Assembly (NCBI GenBank): GCA_964623315.1
Contig: CAZUSU010000013.1
Coordinates: forward strand, 1 to 32,551
From: CAZUSU01 sp964623315
GTDB taxonomy: Bacteria > Patescibacteriota > Patescibacteriia > Magasanikbacterales > 2-02-FULL-50-9b
Direction of reading: 5' to 3'
DNA length: 32,551 nucleotides
Below the pieces are notes generated by a model. It saw nothing but the letters and a program-made list of their open reading frames with translations. It did not search any database and was not told where the DNA came from. The translations under genes and the position numbers were made by a program. Shown here piece after piece: positions 30,259 through 32,551 of this stretch (position 1 is the stretch's first letter; the number at the start of each line of letters is the position of its first letter).

Positions 30259-31506
30259 ATGGAATTTGACAAAAAAAGAATCCTCGCATTAATCGGCATC
30301 ATTGCCGCCACATTAATTTTCGGTTTTTTAATTTATAAATTATTTTTTGCGCCAGTATCCAAAGAAAAAACTGCCGGCACCGACGAACAGATCGGCACTG
30401 CCGGAAAATTAGGCACGTCACCGGAAGGTGAGGGCGGCGATCGCACGACAGATGAAATTTCACCAGACGTTGTATTCCCCAGCGCCGCAGATGTTTCGCC
30501 CATTGCCGACGGCAGTAAAGTGGTTGCGGTAACATCGCTCGTTACCGTCCCCAACACCGGATCTACCTTGTCCGCCGACGGCGATGGCGTGCAATTTTAC
30601 AATAAACTGGACGGCAAATTTTATCGCGCCGATGAAGAAGGCAATCAGGTGGCGCTCTCCAACGAAATTTTTCCGGCCGTACAAAAGGTAACGTGGGCAC
30701 CCAATAAATCATTGGCCGCGCTTGAATTTCCGGATGGCAATAAAGTGATTTACGATTTTAATGCGCAGAAACAGCATTCCATTCCGTCGCACTGGAATGA
30801 TTTAGAATTTTCGCCGGATAGCGCGCAAATGGTGGGAAAAACAGAATCACCGGATCCGCAACTGCGCTATTTATTTTCTGCGCGCACCGACGGCACCGGC
30901 TCTACCGCCATTTTGCCGCTTGGCGACAATGGCGATAAAGTGATTACCAATTGGTCGCCCAACAATCAGGTGGTGGCGTTTTCAAAAACAGCCGCCCCCA
31001 CCGGCGGCGCCGCAGACCGTCAAGGCATTTTATTGATCGGAAAAAATGGCGAAAATTTTAAACAAATCATGGCTGAAGGGTTGGGTTTTGAACCCCAATG
31101 GTCGCCGTCCGGTGATCGCGTGCTGTACAGCGTTTTTAACCGTTCGTCTAATTTGGGCCCGTCGCTGTGGGTTGATGGCGGCAGTAACGAAACCATTGGC
31201 GCGGCAAAAAATTATTTGAGTATCAACACGTGGGCGCACAAATGCACCTTCGTGGACAATGACGAAGCGATCTGTGCCGTGCCTAATCCGGACAAACTTT
31301 TGCCCGGCATTGGCTTTGCACCCAACTTGGCAACGGATACCGATGACACGATTTATAAAATCAACATCAAAACCGGACTGCAAACAATTGTCGCCAAACC
31401 AAACGGCAATTTGACGATTGACCAGCTCTCGGTATCAAAAGATGGTGGCACGCTGTTTATGAAAGAAAAAAAGAGTGGTGAAATTTTAAAAATGCGCCTC
31501 AAATAA
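30259..31506 (+). CDS. Membrane-anchored TolB-like beta-propeller protein
   Basis: This 415-aa protein has an N-terminal membrane helix (about residues 8-30), a Gly/Thr/Glu-rich linker of about 45 residues, and then repeated strands of the PD40/TolB type: VTWAPNKSLAALEF, LEFSPDSAQMVGK, TNWSPNNQVVAFSK and QWSPSGDRVLYSV, each with the W/F-S-P-(D/N/S)-x core of a propeller blade. The propeller should face outside. It has few Cys, unlike the following products. TolB-like propellers usually bind partner proteins; the partner here is unknown. The gene starts 3 bases after the 95-aa gene and ends 15 bases before the DsbA-like gene, so the three form an operon. Confidence 0.8.
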   Translation: MEFDKKRILALIGIIAATLIFGFLIYKLFFAPVSKEKTAGTDEQIGTAGKLGTSPEGEGGDRTTDEISPDVVFPSAADVSPIADGSKVVAVTSLVTVPNTGSTLSADGDGVQFYNKLDGKFYRADEEGNQVALSNEIFPAVQKVTWAPNKSLAALEFPDGNKVIYDFNAQKQHSIPSHWNDLEFSPDSAQMVGKTESPDPQLRYLFSARTDGTGSTAILPLGDNGDKVITNWSPNNQVVAFSKTAAPTGGAADRQGILLIGKNGENFKQIMAEGLGFEPQWSPSGDRVLYSVFNRSSNLGPSLWVDGGSNETIGAAKNYLSINTWAHKCTFVDNDEAICAVPNPDKLLPGIGFAPNLATDTDDTIYKINIKTGLQTIVAKPNGNLTIDQLSVSKDGGTLFMKEKKSGEILKMRLK

Positions 31507-31521
31507 TTTTGCATCAGGTGT

Positions 31522-32214
31522 ATGACCACGCTTTCACAACAAAAATGGGTCGTTGGCGGTGTTGCCGTTACACTCATTGTCATTGCGGCAGTGATGGGGT
31601 TTCGCGCACGCAATGAAGTGAAAGAGGAAAAATCAAAAAATAATTCCGGTCCGGTAGCGCCGGTCATACACGCAACGGATCCGCAACGCGGCCCTCCTAA
31701 CGCGCCGCTCACCGTTTTTGTTTACAACGACTTTGGGTGTGATAGTTGCGCCACCACGTGGCCAACGATCCAATCACTGGAACGCGAATCCGGCGTTGCC
31801 GGCAAAATTCGTTTTGTGTGGAAAGATTATCCGGCGCATCGCAACGTATTTCCCGAAAGCGTGGCATTGCATGCGGCGGGACGTTGTGCGCTTGCGCGCG
31901 GAAAATTTTGGGAATTTCAAGCGGCCGCGTATGAAAATATTTTTGACATCCGCGCCCGCCAGCCGGCATTAAAAAAAATATTAACGACCGCGCGTCTTAC
32001 TCCTGCCGATGTACAAGCATGCATTGATTCTCCAGCCGTTGCCGCGCTCATTAAACAGTCCTACGATGAAGCGCGCGCCGCCGGCGTCACCGCAACACCG
32101 ACGTTTATTGTGGGGGACAAAAAATTTGAGGGGATCCAAAATTACCCGATGCTTGCCGGCGGATTTCGCAATATGATTGCGCAATATGAATTTGACCTTA
32201 CGAATAAAAAGTAG
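31522..32214 (+). CDS. DsbA-like thiol-disulfide oxidoreductase
   Basis: This 230-aa protein has one N-terminal membrane helix (about residues 9-26), a polar linker, and a thioredoxin-fold domain of the DsbA/BdbD type (Thioredoxin_4). The active site is CDSC (Cys73-Cys76) after the strand FVYNDFG; the cis-Pro is in ATPTF (Pro193); between them is the helical insert typical of DsbA with QPALKKILTTARLTPADVQACI. Such proteins, anchored outside the membrane, introduce disulfides into exported proteins. This suits a cell that exports several Cys-rich proteins seen in this window. Two further Cys (122 and 167) lie outside the active site. The downstream secreted-protein gene overlaps its last 29 bases. 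Confidence 0.92.
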   Translation: MTTLSQQKWVVGGVAVTLIVIAAVMGFRARNEVKEEKSKNNSGPVAPVIHATDPQRGPPNAPLTVFVYNDFGCDSCATTWPTIQSLERESGVAGKIRFVWKDYPAHRNVFPESVALHAAGRCALARGKFWEFQAAAYENIFDIRARQPALKKILTTARLTPADVQACIDSPAVAALIKQSYDEARAAGVTATPTFIVGDKKFEGIQNYPMLAGGFRNMIAQYEFDLTNKK

Positions 32215-32551
32215 TTTTGTCCTCATCGTCAGCGCAGGGTTGTTTGCGGTATTACTGCCGATTTTTTCATACGCCGCATTGCTTCCGCCCGGCAAAATAT
32301 TAGATATTTGTGGAATGTATACGGCAGACGGATCAAGCGCAAATTTTGCTAACTGCGACGGAGAAAAAAACCTAAAGTGCCTCTTTGCATACAGCGGTGA
32401 TTCTATATATAAAGCCGGAAAAACACTCCCCACCCAAAAACCAGAAAACTTTTCAACATATGAATATGGTTTATGTTTACCCGAACCGGAGCACACCCCC
32501 TGCGGCACAAAAAGCAACTGCGCAAACGACCCCAACGGAAGTACCGAGTGC
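32186..32551 (+). CDS. Secreted cysteine-containing protein, N-terminal part (cut by window edge)
   Basis: From the ATG at 32186 a frame stays open to the window end, giving 122 residues of a longer protein. It begins with a signal peptide: basic MNLTLRIK, a hydrophobic core (about residues 11-27) and an SYA cleavage site near residue 30. The exported part is polar with regularly spaced Cys (about nine in 90 residues) and a TPCGTKSNCANDPNGSTEC segment at the edge. I do not know the family. The start overlaps the end of the DsbA-like gene by 29 bases, suggesting coupled translation, and the product is a natural substrate for that enzyme (inference). A later start would lose the signal peptide. 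Confidence 0.75.
   Translation, partial: MNLTLRIKSSFVLIVSAGLFAVLLPIFSYAALLPPGKILDICGMYTADGSSANFANCDGEKNLKCLFAYSGDSIYKAGKTLPTQKPENFSTYEYGLCLPEPEHTPCGTKSNCANDPNGSTEC

Noticed and set aside
1..32551. UGA recoding as in some Patescibacteria
   Set aside because: htpX and pheS end cleanly at TGA at family-typical lengths, and no gene needs read-through.

Overview
The window reads as a chromosomal segment of a Patescibacteria (Candidate Phyla Radiation) bacterium using the standard bacterial code: TGA ends several genes, so there is no UGA recoding. The placement rests on the gene mix (lemA-htpX pair, solitary PemK-like protein, TolB-like propeller next to a DsbA-like protein, many short membrane proteins), tight gene packing, and the near absence of Shine-Dalgarno (SD) sites at core genes. 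No marker decides the lineage within the phylum. I see no rRNA, tRNA, CRISPR array or insertion sequence, and no gene-free stretch over 300 bases.

Layout. 1-2114: small membrane proteins and a CaCA-type cation antiporter, AT-rich, with one GC-rich minus-strand membrane gene (377-652) between them. 2147-4020: HU, lemA and htpX. 4017-7791: a GC-rich block of three independent transcription units, a 107-aa unknown protein and two cysteine-rich repeat lipoproteins of 584 and 415 aa. 7792-12245: tsaD convergent with dnaE. 12436-18670 (minus): a one-helix membrane protein, a 771-aa unknown cytosolic protein, pheT and pheS. 18778-20088: divergent lipoprotein and PemK-like genes, AT-rich. 20223-27078 (minus): a four-helix membrane protein, then a compact envelope operon (methyltransferase, GT39-like membrane glycosyltransferase, DprE1-like oxidase, phosphomannomutase, RseP-like protease). 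27090-32551 (plus): an unknown 127-aa protein, ClpC, a 95-aa protein overlapping the clpC end, a TolB-like propeller, a DsbA-like oxidoreductase, and the start of a cysteine-containing secreted protein cut by the window edge.

Two styles of expression signal coexist. Most genes have an extended -10 (TGnTATAAT-like) or a weak TTGTGG/TTGTGA -35, a very short leader and no SD. Four GC-rich genes (377-652, 4107-4430, 4594-6348, 6478-7725) instead have TTGACA with a 17-nt spacer, a clear SD and their own intrinsic terminator, which suggests acquisition or a distinct expression regime. Functionally, the DsbA-like protein, the cysteine-rich lipoproteins, the cysteine-containing lipoprotein and the secreted protein at the right edge fit a theme of disulfide-rich surface proteins, in a cell that also has envelope glycosylation enzymes and membrane and cytosolic proteolysis (HtpX, RseP, ClpC). 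That link is inference.
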